Source: Thermotogota bacterium | GTDB taxonomy: Bacteria; Thermotogota; Thermotogae; Thermotogales; Fervidobacteriaceae | Assembly (NCBI GenBank): GCA_030550315.1 | Contig: JAUQPP010000007.1 | Location: 1-48,929 of the forward strand | Reading direction: 5' to 3' | Length of the DNA: 48,929 bases | Notes under the pieces: generated by a model | What the model saw: the letters and a program-made list of their open reading frames with translations, nothing else | The model's database searches: none | What the model was told of the DNA's origin: nothing | Part shown: in pieces, positions 16,309 through 24,908 of the stretch | How the letters are laid out: each line of letters opens with the position of its first letter | Position numbering within the stretch: the stretch's first letter is position 1 | Made by a program: the position numbers and the translations under genes

Positions 16309-16323
16309 GTGGAGGTTACGAAG

Positions 16324-16878
16324 ATGATGGAATTAGTTCTTCAAAGCGTGATGATTATCTTCAAGAATTCAGATATCACTAAAGAGAACGTCGACGCCAT
16401 TGTGAACGCCGCAAATTCGTATTTAAAACACGGTGGAGGAGTTGCTGGAGCAATAGTTAAGGCTGGAGGATACGAAATTCAGCTTGAAAGTGATGAATAT
16501 GTTTCCAAACACGGACCGATTCCCCCTGGAGGGGTAGCTGTTACAAGTGCTGGAAGGTTGCCTGCTAAGTTCATAATTCATACTGTTGGTCCGGTAGGGA
16601 ATTCTGCGGATGGCGATGAAATTCTAAGAAATTGTTTTATCAACGTGTTCAATGCGGCCAAGAATCTATCAATAAAATCAATTGCCATTCCATTTATTGG
16701 AACGGGAATATTTGGCTATCCGGTTGAGCGATTTATTAAGGTTGTAAGTAACCTCCTTCCAGAGTACTTCAAAAATTACACGGGTCCACTCGAGACGGTT
16801 ATTTTTTGCGATATAGACCGCGAGAAGATTGAAAAACTCTACGAAGCGCTCAAAAAAGTTTTCATAAATCCGCTCTAA
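16324..16878 (+). CDS. Macro-domain ADP-ribose-binding protein
   Basis: The 184-residue protein is almost entirely a macro domain. It carries the family motifs GDIT-like NSDITKENVDAIVNAAN, the GGGVAGAI loop, the IHTVGP strand and the phosphate loop IPFIGTGIFGYP. Such proteins bind ADP-ribose and often remove ADP-ribose from proteins or hydrolyse O-acetyl-ADP-ribose (YmdB and MacroD groups). The ORF track starts at GTG 16309, but GGAGG at 16311-16315 points to ATG 16324 (or 16327). It stands alone after a long gap and converges on the SUMF1-like gene with three bases between stops. Confidence 0.9.
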   Translation: MMELVLQSVMIIFKNSDITKENVDAIVNAANSYLKHGGGVAGAIVKAGGYEIQLESDEYVSKHGPIPPGGVAVTSAGRLPAKFIIHTVGPVGNSADGDEILRNCFINVFNAAKNLSIKSIAIPFIGTGIFGYPVERFIKVVSNLLPEYFKNYTGPLETVIFCDIDREKIEKLYEALKKVFINPL

Positions 16879-16881
16879 ACT

Positions 16882-18864
16882 TCAAAAAGACCATTCGCCC
16901 AACTTTAACGTAAGGGTAACTCGGTTCCCAGCCCTGTCTATCGTTATTTTTATTGTATCCAGAATCCTCTTCGATGAGAGGATTTGGGAAAAATCGTCGA
17001 GGTTTTTGACCATTTTCCCATCAGCAGCGGTAATGACATCGCCGGCTTTTAGACCAGCTTTGTCGGCAGGTGAACCCTTTTCAACATACGCAACGAAAAG
17101 TCCATCTGACTTTAACTTGTATTCACGTTTGATGACATCGTTTACTGTGAACAGCGTAGCACCAATAGGTTTGTTTTTCAACGGCGTCTGAAATACTTCG
17201 TTCACCTTATCGGCTGGTATCACAACTCTGAACGTAAAGTCTTGTCTTTCGTCGTTGGGACTGATAGGTATCCTATCGGTGATGCGACCTGACAAGGCTC
17301 CAACACGACCAACGATGAGTGTTCCAGAAGTATTTACGGGGTTATCACTCGGTAGTTTTCTGTAAGCTTCTTTATCGTAGTAGTCTCGGCAAAATTCGAT
17401 GGGGAATCCGTACGCGTTCACAACACCATACGGTGAGACGTCGGTATTTTCAAACTCGTTGACGTTGTAATCTTGCCTTCCGTCATTATGGCCCCTAACT
17501 TCGGTGTTCCCCCAAGGATACCGTCTACCATCCTTTCCCCGAGCAGCTTTTTCCCATTGTGCTTCCGTGGGTAGCTGATAACCAGCCCAGTTGCAGAAAA
17601 GGTTGGCAGACCTCCAATTTACACCGGTTATAGGGAAATTGAGCGAACTCTTTTGCGCAGTGTAACTGACGTTAATCTTCTGACCAAGAAAATCCAGCGA
17701 CACGGATAATATGAATCTGCCATTTGAAACAGAAGTGCCAGCTGGTAATTGTGCAGCCCTCAGAAAGTCAAGATATTGTTTCACTGTGATGGGGTACTTT
17801 GATATGTAAAATCCCGAAACGTAAACTTCGCGGCTGGGTAATTCATCCTCTTCTACATTTTCCCACACCTTATCAGCTCCCATTTTGAACGTGCCTCCGG
17901 GCACGAAAACGAAAATAATCCCCGTTCGTGGATCGATGATTTCTTTGTCGTAAATTTTTATCGTTTGGACCGTCTTACCTTCCACGGTCAATGGTGTGGT
18001 TGTGCCAGTGGTTGCGATTCCATCTTTGTCGTATTCGAGTTGCTGGAGCAGGTTTAAAACCGAATCTGTTCGAAGTTCAGCGACTTTGTTTTTGTAGGTA
18101 GTGAAAGCGACTTGAGCAATTGGAATGATTTCAGTACCCCAAATTCCAGTGATTTGGTACATTTGGTTACCTAACGAGCTGACGTTACCGTAGAGTTTTT
18201 TTCCTGTCTTCGTAATCACAAGGTCGTAGCCACGCGCATGTTCCGAGGGGATGTAAACGTCTTCTATGGTGCTGCTTTGAAAGTAGAACTCATTCTTGTT
18301 TTGATCAGTAAGAACAAGATAACCTTCCACAATTCTCAAACTGGTACCGGAGTACATTTCCCCAGAAACAAGGTTGACAACGAATCGGTTGCCAACACTG
18401 ATTTCAATGTTGATAGGTCCTTGTCTTGAAAGTTGGTGGAGTGATTTTTCCATAAAACCCACGTATAGAACGTTCTTTAAATCTCTGACGATAACTTGAC
18501 CGAACCACGTTCTAAATCGGATTGTACCAGATCTCATTTCCAGGACATAACCGTCGATCTTTCGTCCACCAAGGTTGAGTTCAGAAGGGTTTTCCACGGA
18601 GGTTATATTTTCATCGAAGATTATGTGTGAAATATCATTTCTTGAAATGTACACTCTCCCAAGTGAGGAATCGACAGCTAGAAATTCGTCTTCAAAGGCT
18701 ATAGGATTGCCTTTGAGTGTCTGACCAGTTCGGTAGACTATCACAGCGGAAAAGGAGAGAGTGTTTATCAACGTTAACAAAACGAAAAACAGAGAGATAA
18801 TTCTAAGTCTCAGGCTGTTTGTTGTGGAACTAAGATCATTCCAATACGGGAAAGTGTAACTCAT
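16882..18864 (-). CDS. Secreted SUMF1-like / PDZ protein
   Basis: The 660-residue protein has an N-terminal signal or anchor segment (IISLFFVLLTLINTLSFSAV) and about 280 residues of beta-rich sequence with repeated short blocks of unknown family. A formylglycine-generating-enzyme-like (SUMF1/C-lectin) domain follows at residues about 325-550 (PGGTFKMGADK; NWRSANLFCNWAGYQLPTEAQWEKAARG; YPWGN), then a C-terminal PDZ domain (about 578-658: AYVEKGSPADKAGLKAGDVITAADG). The cysteine pair of true FGE near the domain end is absent (ISPNDERQDFTFRVV), so it should be a non-catalytic binding or scaffold domain. ATG 18864 has GGGGGGA upstream. Role unknown; it acts outside the cytoplasmic membrane. Confidence 0.8.
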   Translation of the reverse strand: MSYTFPYWNDLSSTTNSLRLRIISLFFVLLTLINTLSFSAVIVYRTGQTLKGNPIAFEDEFLAVDSSLGRVYISRNDISHIIFDENITSVENPSELNLGGRKIDGYVLEMRSGTIRFRTWFGQVIVRDLKNVLYVGFMEKSLHQLSRQGPINIEISVGNRFVVNLVSGEMYSGTSLRIVEGYLVLTDQNKNEFYFQSSTIEDVYIPSEHARGYDLVITKTGKKLYGNVSSLGNQMYQITGIWGTEIIPIAQVAFTTYKNKVAELRTDSVLNLLQQLEYDKDGIATTGTTTPLTVEGKTVQTIKIYDKEIIDPRTGIIFVFVPGGTFKMGADKVWENVEEDELPSREVYVSGFYISKYPITVKQYLDFLRAAQLPAGTSVSNGRFILSVSLDFLGQKINVSYTAQKSSLNFPITGVNWRSANLFCNWAGYQLPTEAQWEKAARGKDGRRYPWGNTEVRGHNDGRQDYNVNEFENTDVSPYGVVNAYGFPIEFCRDYYDKEAYRKLPSDNPVNTSGTLIVGRVGALSGRITDRIPISPNDERQDFTFRVVIPADKVNEVFQTPLKNKPIGATLFTVNDVIKREYKLKSDGLFVAYVEKGSPADKAGLKAGDVITAADGKMVKNLDDFSQILSSKRILDTIKITIDRAGNRVTLTLKLGEWSF

Positions 18865-18906
18865 GGCCAGTCCCCCCGGATAGAAGTCTTGAGATGTTTC
18901 AAAACA

Positions 18907-18912
18907 ATTATA
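18907..18912 (-). promoter_or_regulatory. Extended -10 promoter of the SUMF1-PDZ gene
   Basis: On the minus strand the sequence reads TGATATAAT, a perfect -10 with the extended TG. There is no clear -35. Confidence 0.55.
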
Positions 18913-18962
18913 TCACACTCACGACTTAAAATTGGTGCTTCACCGACCTTGCAATTTTGTGA

Positions 18963-18968
18963 TACAAT
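18963..18968 (+). promoter_or_regulatory. -10 box of the ftsQ-like / ftsA / ftsZ unit
   Basis: TGATACAAT is an extended -10 with a weak TTCACC about 18 bp upstream. It is divergent from the promoter of the SUMF1-PDZ gene 50 bp away and would drive the division-gene run. Confidence 0.45.
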
Positions 18969-19037
18969 ATGTTTAAGGTTCGCATTATTTGGTTAAAAAT
19001 CAATTTGACCTTGTCTTTAAGGGAGCAATTACCGGTT

Positions 19038-19538
19038 ATGAAGAGGTACAGATTGTTCCTCGCATTTTACTTATTTGTTCTGGTTTGGTTCGTTGTAAGT
19101 TCTACAAAAGCTATGACTCGCAGGGACCCAGTGCACAGTCCGTTAGGTAATCGGAACTTGATATCCAGAGAAAAGGAGTACTGGTTCTCTGTCAGCTTTG
19201 GTGGAAGGTTTTGGATGGTTAACAAAAACGCCCGCATTTTCGACTTGCATAGCCCTGAGGATTTTTCTTTTCCGGTAGTAGTAACAAACGCTAAGATTGA
19301 TCCTGAAAAAGGAATAATTGAAGGTGTGAAGTCTATTCTTCCAGAACGGATTCCCGATTTTATATACGAGATAAATTTCGAGGAAAAGTATTTAACCTTA
19401 GATAATTCGGCGATAATTAAACTCCTATCGTTAAACGAACTGCGGGAATGTATAAGGACTCTGGAAATTACTCATCAGTATTTGAACCCAAGAGTAATTT
19501 ATTTTTTTAGCAATGGAAGAATTTATAGGATTAGTTGA
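19038..19538 (+). CDS. Small membrane-anchored protein in the FtsQ/DivIB position
   Basis: The 166-residue protein has one N-terminal transmembrane helix (YRLFLAFYLFVLVWFVVSS) and an extracytoplasmic part. Part of it, FWMVNKNARIFDL, looks like the VDxxGxVF strand of FtsQ/DivIB beta domains, and an LP-containing block follows (SILPERIPDF). It directly precedes ftsA and ftsZ, where ftsQ lies in most bacteria. Direct similarity to FtsQ is weak and the POTRA domain is not obvious, so I give no symbol. The ORF-track start at 18969 overlaps the promoter; ATG 19038 gives a normal signal-anchor N-terminus. Confidence 0.55.
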   Translation: MKRYRLFLAFYLFVLVWFVVSSTKAMTRRDPVHSPLGNRNLISREKEYWFSVSFGGRFWMVNKNARIFDLHSPEDFSFPVVVTNAKIDPEKGIIEGVKSILPERIPDFIYEINFEEKYLTLDNSAIIKLLSLNELRECIRTLEITHQYLNPRVIYFFSNGRIYRIS

Positions 19539-19593
19539 AAGCTGGTCGAAAGCGTCAAATAATGGTTTGAATTTGGAATTAAGGGGTGATAAG

Positions 19594-20871
19594 ATGCCGA
19601 AAACCTACGAAATTATTTCTCTGGATATAGGAAATGATAGTATAAAAGGGGTTGTGGTGGATTTTTCTGAAGGTTCCGGGAATGTTTTGGCCTTTGCGAA
19701 CGCGAAGACCAGAGGAATTGAGAACGGTGAGATCAAAGATGTTGTTGCACTCAACGAATCAATGACGCAGTTAATCGAGGACTTGGAGAACCAGCTCCAG
19801 AGAGAACTTAAGGGTGAGTTACTTGTTTCCTCAAGCTGTGGGAATTTCACTCTAACCGAGCTTACCGAAGAAATAGTCCTAAGCGACAAGGAGCCGGTCT
19901 ATGTAACCGAAGAGCATGTAGTTCAGTTAACGGACAATTTGTTGGGACACCTCTTCCAAACAAACGAAAAAAACTCTCTGCACTTGTTTGTTAAAAAATA
20001 CGTTCTTGACGATCGAAGAATAGTGGTCAATCCCGTAGGAATGAAGGCGCGGAAGTTGACGGCCGTTTATTCTATTGTGATGGGCGACGAGAATTACAAG
20101 AATGTTGTGGAGTACGCAACGAAAGATATTATCGGCGAAGCTGAGTATTATATATCTTTCGTTTCAACTGCCGAAGCTGTACTTTCGAGCGTGGAGAAGG
20201 ACCGGGGAGTTATTCACGTGGACCTTGGCTATAATGCAACGCTGGTGACGCTGTATTATGCCAACACGCCGGTTGAATTTCACAAGGTAGACATGGCGAT
20301 GAAGCATGTTATAAAGGACATAGCGGTGGTTTTGAAGACTTCCGTACAGGAGGCTGAAAGATTGTTAAAAACGTACGGTGTTGCTGTTTTTATGGGAGTC
20401 GAGCCAACACCGATTGAGTACAAAGGACTTGATGGTAGAACCCTGATGAAGACAACAAAAGAGTTCCTGGCAAGGATCATCTATGCTCGCATGCGGGAGA
20501 TATTCATGAAAATAAAGAAGCTATACAAGGAATTGATTTTAAAGTATCCCGAGTTTACAGACGTCGGCGTGCCAGGAGGTTTCGTGCTCACTGGCGGTGG
20601 TGCGATGCTTCAAAGAGTTGAAACGCTTGCAACAGAAGTCTTTAAGTGTCCCGTTCGAACCGGAACGCTTTACGATACGGAATTCTTTAAGTGTGAAGGT
20701 TACGAACATGATGTATTTAGTCCGTTGTATGCACCAGTTTTTGGAAATATATTGGTCTACCAAAAGGAAAGGAATATTTATTCGCCAATGATAATGGAGA
20801 AACAAAGAAAGTCGTCCCCGAAATTCTTCAAGAAATTGTCTGAGACATTGGGTAAGATATTCGGTCAGTAA
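19594..20871 (+). CDS. ftsA: Cell division protein FtsA
   Basis: The 425-residue actin-like ATPase tethers FtsZ to the membrane and organises the divisome. The phosphate-1 motif is SLDIGNDSIKGVV, phosphate-2 is VIHVDLGYNATLV and the adenosine motif is FVLTGGGAML. The 1C domain lies at about 80-180. The C-terminus SSPKFFKKLSETLGKIFG is a typical amphipathic membrane-targeting helix. The ORF track begins at ATG 19513, inside the previous gene; ATG 19594, nine bases after AAGGGGTGAT, is the right start. ftsZ follows after 49 bp. Confidence 0.92.
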   Translation: MPKTYEIISLDIGNDSIKGVVVDFSEGSGNVLAFANAKTRGIENGEIKDVVALNESMTQLIEDLENQLQRELKGELLVSSSCGNFTLTELTEEIVLSDKEPVYVTEEHVVQLTDNLLGHLFQTNEKNSLHLFVKKYVLDDRRIVVNPVGMKARKLTAVYSIVMGDENYKNVVEYATKDIIGEAEYYISFVSTAEAVLSSVEKDRGVIHVDLGYNATLVTLYYANTPVEFHKVDMAMKHVIKDIAVVLKTSVQEAERLLKTYGVAVFMGVEPTPIEYKGLDGRTLMKTTKEFLARIIYARMREIFMKIKKLYKELILKYPEFTDVGVPGGFVLTGGGAMLQRVETLATEVFKCPVRTGTLYDTEFFKCEGYEHDVFSPLYAPVFGNILVYQKERNIYSPMIMEKQRKSSPKFFKKLSETLGKIFGQ

Positions 20872-20920
20872 GTAAAATGCAGAGGTTGTTGAGATTTCAC
20901 GACTAAGGGGAGGGACGGTA

Positions 20921-21985
20921 ATGCCGTTCACTATAGAGAGGGAACAAAAATCAAATATTCACGAGCGAACGCCTGGTGTGCCAGTTATCAAGGTGATAGG
21001 TGTTGGTGGGGCAGGTTGCAACGCTATAAACCGGATGGCGGAGGTTGGACTTCGCGGAGTAACCTTAATAGCTGTGAATACCGACGCCCAGGTACTCGAA
21101 GTGAGTAAAGCGGACATTACAGTACAAATTGGTGAGAAACTCACAAAAGGATTAGGAGCCGGGGGAAATCCGAAGATAGGTGAAGAGGCAGCCTTAGAGG
21201 ATAGGAAGAAATTGGAAGATATACTCCACGGTACGGATATGCTTTTCATCACGGCTGGTTTCGGTGGAGGGACTGGCACTGGCGCAGCTCCGGTAATCGC
21301 TGAAATTGCTAGGAACATGGGAATATTAACCGTTGCAATTGTGACGATGCCTTTCTTTTTTGAAGGTACACCGCGTTGGAACGTCGCGCTTGAGGGAATT
21401 AAGAAGATCTCGGGCAGAGTAGATACCCTGATAAAGATAAGCAACAATAAATTATTAGAGCAACTTTCCCCAACTACAACAATAGTCGACGCCTTTGCAA
21501 CTGCAGACGAGATACTTCACCAGGGTGTGAAGGGCATTTCGGATCTCATTATGAAACGTGGATACATCAACCTGGATTTTGCCGATGTGGAATCGGTTAT
21601 GAGAAACGCTGGTAACGCGATGCTTGGCATCGGTGTTGGTAAAGGCGAGAAGAGGGTATATGACGCGGCGAGGAAAGCTTTAGACAACAAGTTGTTGGAT
21701 TATCCAATTGAGAATGCAAGGTCAATCATTTTGAATATTTCGGCACCGCGCAACGCAACACTTCAGGAGATGCAAGAGGCTGCCATGATTGTAAAGCAGA
21801 CCTGTAGTGAGGATGCGGATATGAAATTTGGTATGGTTATCGATGACGAACTGGCAGAAGACGAGATGAGAGTAACTGTCATTGCTACAAAATTCGATGT
21901 TGAAGAAAAATTTGGTAAAACTGAGGATGATATTCCAGCAATCTACAAATTTGGTTTAGAATATAAAAGTAAGCTCGGTGAATAA
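20921..21985 (+). CDS. ftsZ: Cell division GTPase FtsZ
   Basis: The 354-residue tubulin homologue polymerises into the division ring. The N-terminal GTP-binding motif is VIGVGGAGCNAINRM, and the tubulin signature GGGTGTG is at about 116-122. The T7 loop NLDFADVESVM supplies catalytic Asp residues. The conserved tail DIPAIYKFGLE is the FtsA-binding peptide and matches the tail of T. maritima FtsZ as I recall it. The linker to the tail is very short. The start is ATG 20921 with GGGGAGGG upstream. Confidence 0.98.
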   Translation: MPFTIEREQKSNIHERTPGVPVIKVIGVGGAGCNAINRMAEVGLRGVTLIAVNTDAQVLEVSKADITVQIGEKLTKGLGAGGNPKIGEEAALEDRKKLEDILHGTDMLFITAGFGGGTGTGAAPVIAEIARNMGILTVAIVTMPFFFEGTPRWNVALEGIKKISGRVDTLIKISNNKLLEQLSPTTTIVDAFATADEILHQGVKGISDLIMKRGYINLDFADVESVMRNAGNAMLGIGVGKGEKRVYDAARKALDNKLLDYPIENARSIILNISAPRNATLQEMQEAAMIVKQTCSEDADMKFGMVIDDELAEDEMRVTVIATKFDVEEKFGKTEDDIPAIYKFGLEYKSKLGE

Positions 21986-22001
21986 AGTGAGGTGTTGGTA
22001 A

Positions 22002-23708
22002 ATGGATCAGGAAAAGAAAGTAAAACGGCTTGGTGATGTTCTAATTGACAAAGGTGTTATAACGCCTCTGGAACTTGAAAGGGCTCTTGAGTTACAGAAG
22101 GAGTTGAAAAAGCCTCTCGGAGAAGTACTCGTACAAATGGGGTATTGCACGTGGGACGATATTGTGAAAGCGCTCGCGGAACAGTTTAATGTTACTGCGT
22201 GCACTGGTGAGTTAAAATTGAACGAAGAATTTGCGAGAACGTTTCCAAAAGATCTGGTAAACGAATTGAAAGTTGTGCCGATTGACGAGCGTGATAACAG
22301 GATAATCCTTGGTATAGATAACGTGTACGAGATACCAGTTATACGAAGACGGGTGAAGTTTAGGCTTGGAAAAGATGTTGAGTTTTGCCTCATGCCACCG
22401 AGTCTTTTTGAAATAATGTACGACAGGGTACTCCACGGATTCATTGGGGAACCATTTACCGAAGCCTTCCAAGATGTTGTCTACCAGAGTGAGGTCCAAC
22501 AGGTTCTTGAAAAAGAGGAAGAAACTCAGATAGCGGAAGAAGAAACTCCCGTTGTCAAGCTTGTCTCAAACATCGTGGACCATGCAATCGAATTGGATGC
22601 AAGTGATATACACATTGAGCCGCAGAGAAAGAACGTGGTTGTAAGGTACAGAATAGACGGCGTTTTGAGAAGGATAACGGAATATCCACGAACGATGCAC
22701 TCTGCGGTAGTTTCCCGCATAAAAATTCTTTCTGGACTCGATATTGTTGAAAGGAGATTACCACAGGATGGTAAGTTCTTTATCAGAAAAGACGAAGAGC
22801 AGTACGATTTACGTGTTTCGACGATGCCGTCTGTAAATGGCGAAAAGGTTGTCATGAGGATTTTGAGAGTGTCTTCGTCGAAGAAGAGGCTTGAGGATTT
22901 GGGTTATTCCCCCTACAATTACGAGAGGATTCAACGGTTGATCGAGCACCCGTACGGTATTATCCTCGTTACTGGACCCACAGGGAGTGGTAAATCGACA
23001 ACACTTGTGGCGATAATTAATTCGCTAAACTCTGAAGATGTGAACATCGTTACGGCGGAAGATCCTGTTGAATACACGATAGAAGGTATTACCCAGTGTC
23101 AAGTAAACCCCGAAATCGGGCTTACTTTTGCAAAGTATTTAAGGGCGTTCCTCAGGCAGGACCCTGATATTATCATGGTTGGTGAGATCAGGGATACGGA
23201 AACTGCCCAGCTTGCTATCGAAGCGTCGCTCACTGGACACTTAGTTTTGTCAACCCTCCATACTAATACCGCTCCAGGTGCAATCGACAGGCTTGTCAAT
23301 ATGGGACTTGACCCATCGCTGATATCAGCATCGCTTATCGGTGTGATAGGTCAAAGGCTTGTGCGTAAAGTTTGTGAAAAATGTAAGGAACGAGAGGAAC
23401 TACCGGAAAGATTTGCTGAAAAGGTGCGCAAACTCTTCCCAGAAATGGAACCTTTCCAGTACGTGGGTAGGGGTTGCCAAGCATGTAACAACACCGGTTA
23501 CAAAGGACGTACAGCCGTAGCTGAGGTACTTGTTGTGAACGATGAGATTAGAAGAGCGATACAAAAAGGTTTATCCATGATAGAAATTGCGAAACTTGCG
23601 AAAGTGGGTGGAATGAAAACGATGTTCCAAGACGGACTATACAAAGTTCTCAACGGTGAGACAACGATCCAAGAAGTGCTTTCTATCGTTGGTGAAGAGG
23701 AGGAGTGA
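22002..23708 (+). CDS. GspE/PilB-type secretion or pilus assembly ATPase
   Basis: The 568-residue hexameric ATPase has an N-terminal MshEN/T2SSE-N domain (residues about 1-150, beginning RLGDVLIDKGVITPLELERAL). The catalytic half has Walker A GPTGSGKST (about 325), an Asp box (ITAEDPVEY), Walker B MVGEIRDTETA (about 393) and a His box. A four-cysteine zinc site (CEKC and CQAC, about 456 and 491) marks the GspE/PilB group and excludes PilT. It would power type IV pilus or type II-like assembly. It lies 16 bp after ftsZ. No other pilus gene is in the window. Confidence 0.93.
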   Translation: MDQEKKVKRLGDVLIDKGVITPLELERALELQKELKKPLGEVLVQMGYCTWDDIVKALAEQFNVTACTGELKLNEEFARTFPKDLVNELKVVPIDERDNRIILGIDNVYEIPVIRRRVKFRLGKDVEFCLMPPSLFEIMYDRVLHGFIGEPFTEAFQDVVYQSEVQQVLEKEEETQIAEEETPVVKLVSNIVDHAIELDASDIHIEPQRKNVVVRYRIDGVLRRITEYPRTMHSAVVSRIKILSGLDIVERRLPQDGKFFIRKDEEQYDLRVSTMPSVNGEKVVMRILRVSSSKKRLEDLGYSPYNYERIQRLIEHPYGIILVTGPTGSGKSTTLVAIINSLNSEDVNIVTAEDPVEYTIEGITQCQVNPEIGLTFAKYLRAFLRQDPDIIMVGEIRDTETAQLAIEASLTGHLVLSTLHTNTAPGAIDRLVNMGLDPSLISASLIGVIGQRLVRKVCEKCKEREELPERFAEKVRKLFPEMEPFQYVGRGCQACNNTGYKGRTAVAEVLVVNDEIRRAIQKGLSMIEIAKLAKVGGMKTMFQDGLYKVLNGETTIQEVLSIVGEEEE

Positions 23709-23717
23709 TTTTTACAA

Positions 23718-24878
23718 GTGGATCCGAGAAAATTTCGTGAGGAAAAGGAAGCGGAAATCAAAAGAACGTACGGTGAAATGAGAAAGAGGAGCTTTCGCTT
23801 CCTCTTTCTTAATATTATGCTGGTCCTCCTTGTTTTCACCTTCATGTTTTTCGTCCAACGAGTTTCTCCTCAAACCTATTCGAACATCGTCCAGAATTTG
23901 CAGCTTGTGGTAGAGTTGAACAAGGTCGAGTATCTTGCCCCGGATCAGGTCCTCGCAAAGGTATACATCGTGAACACTGGTAGAAGGGACAGAGATTTTA
24001 CATTGAGTGATTTTTATGTAAAACTCTATTCCGACAAGAAAACTGTTTTTGAGTTTTCATATCCCAGATCAATCAGTAGTACCGTGACAGGTCTTGGTAA
24101 AAGGCTTGTGTACGAACTTGGAAAGGATGTTACAATATCGAACCTTGAGGCTAACGAATACAAGATTTTTGTCTCATGCAAAGTCAACGGAAGATACTTG
24201 CAAACCGAGAGAGCTTTCAAGTATCAGGAGAGAATAGACTTTATGATACTCACGGAACCATACTACTTGGTTGGCGAAAGGGTTAATCCTTCTCTTTTGA
24301 TAGTTAACAGAACGAAAGATCAGCAAAAACTCCAAATTACTCGTATTGTTTGGAGCTTCTTGGGTGAGAAGTTTCAAGAGGATACCGAGCAAACATTTCT
24401 ACTGAATCCAGGTGGTTCGGCACTGGTTAGTTCAAAGGCAAGTTTTCATGTACAAACAAAGGGTGAACACGAGATTGAATGTGCTGTGTATTTAGCTGAT
24501 GGTACTTTGAAGGTGTTCAGGGCACTTGTGCCAGTTGCGTTAAAACACGAAAAAAAACTTAGTGATTTGGAGATGAACATTGAAGTAGATGATGTTATCG
24601 TCATTGACAGGCTTGCGCGTATCAGAGTAAACCTTGTAAATAAATCCAACCGGAACCGATTTTTGAAAATCGACAAAATCAATGTCAGTATAGTTGAGAT
24701 AGGTTACAACTTTGCCGTTACAAGCAGACGTATTTTTCTATCACCGTTTGGAAAGTCCACGCTCATCCAACCTGAAAGGCTGGAGTTTAACACCCCTGGA
24801 GTTTACGAGATGATAGTTACAGTTGAATCGGAAGGATCCAAAATTTCGAAAAAGTTGAGTGTGGCAGTTGGAAAGTAA
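23718..24878 (+). CDS. Membrane-anchored beta-rich protein of unknown function
   Basis: The 386-residue protein has a short basic cytoplasmic N-terminus and one transmembrane helix (residues about 28-46, FLFLNIMLVLLVFTFMFFV). A large outer part follows, rich in beta strands and resembling tandem Ig/CARDB-like domains (for example VLAKVYIVNTGRRDRDFTLSDFYV and RIRVNLVNKSNRNRFL). No catalytic motif is seen. GTG 23718 lies about 11 bases after GGAGGAG, which overlaps the end of the GspE/PilB gene, so the two are probably coupled. It may be an accessory part of the pilus/secretion or division machinery; function not known. Confidence 0.7.
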   Translation: MDPRKFREEKEAEIKRTYGEMRKRSFRFLFLNIMLVLLVFTFMFFVQRVSPQTYSNIVQNLQLVVELNKVEYLAPDQVLAKVYIVNTGRRDRDFTLSDFYVKLYSDKKTVFEFSYPRSISSTVTGLGKRLVYELGKDVTISNLEANEYKIFVSCKVNGRYLQTERAFKYQERIDFMILTEPYYLVGERVNPSLLIVNRTKDQQKLQITRIVWSFLGEKFQEDTEQTFLLNPGGSALVSSKASFHVQTKGEHEIECAVYLADGTLKVFRALVPVALKHEKKLSDLEMNIEVDDVIVIDRLARIRVNLVNKSNRNRFLKIDKINVSIVEIGYNFAVTSRRIFLSPFGKSTLIQPERLEFNTPGVYEMIVTVESEGSKISKKLSVAVGK

Positions 24879-24908
24879 AAAAGTGAAGGCATTGGAGAGG
24901 TGAAGCCG

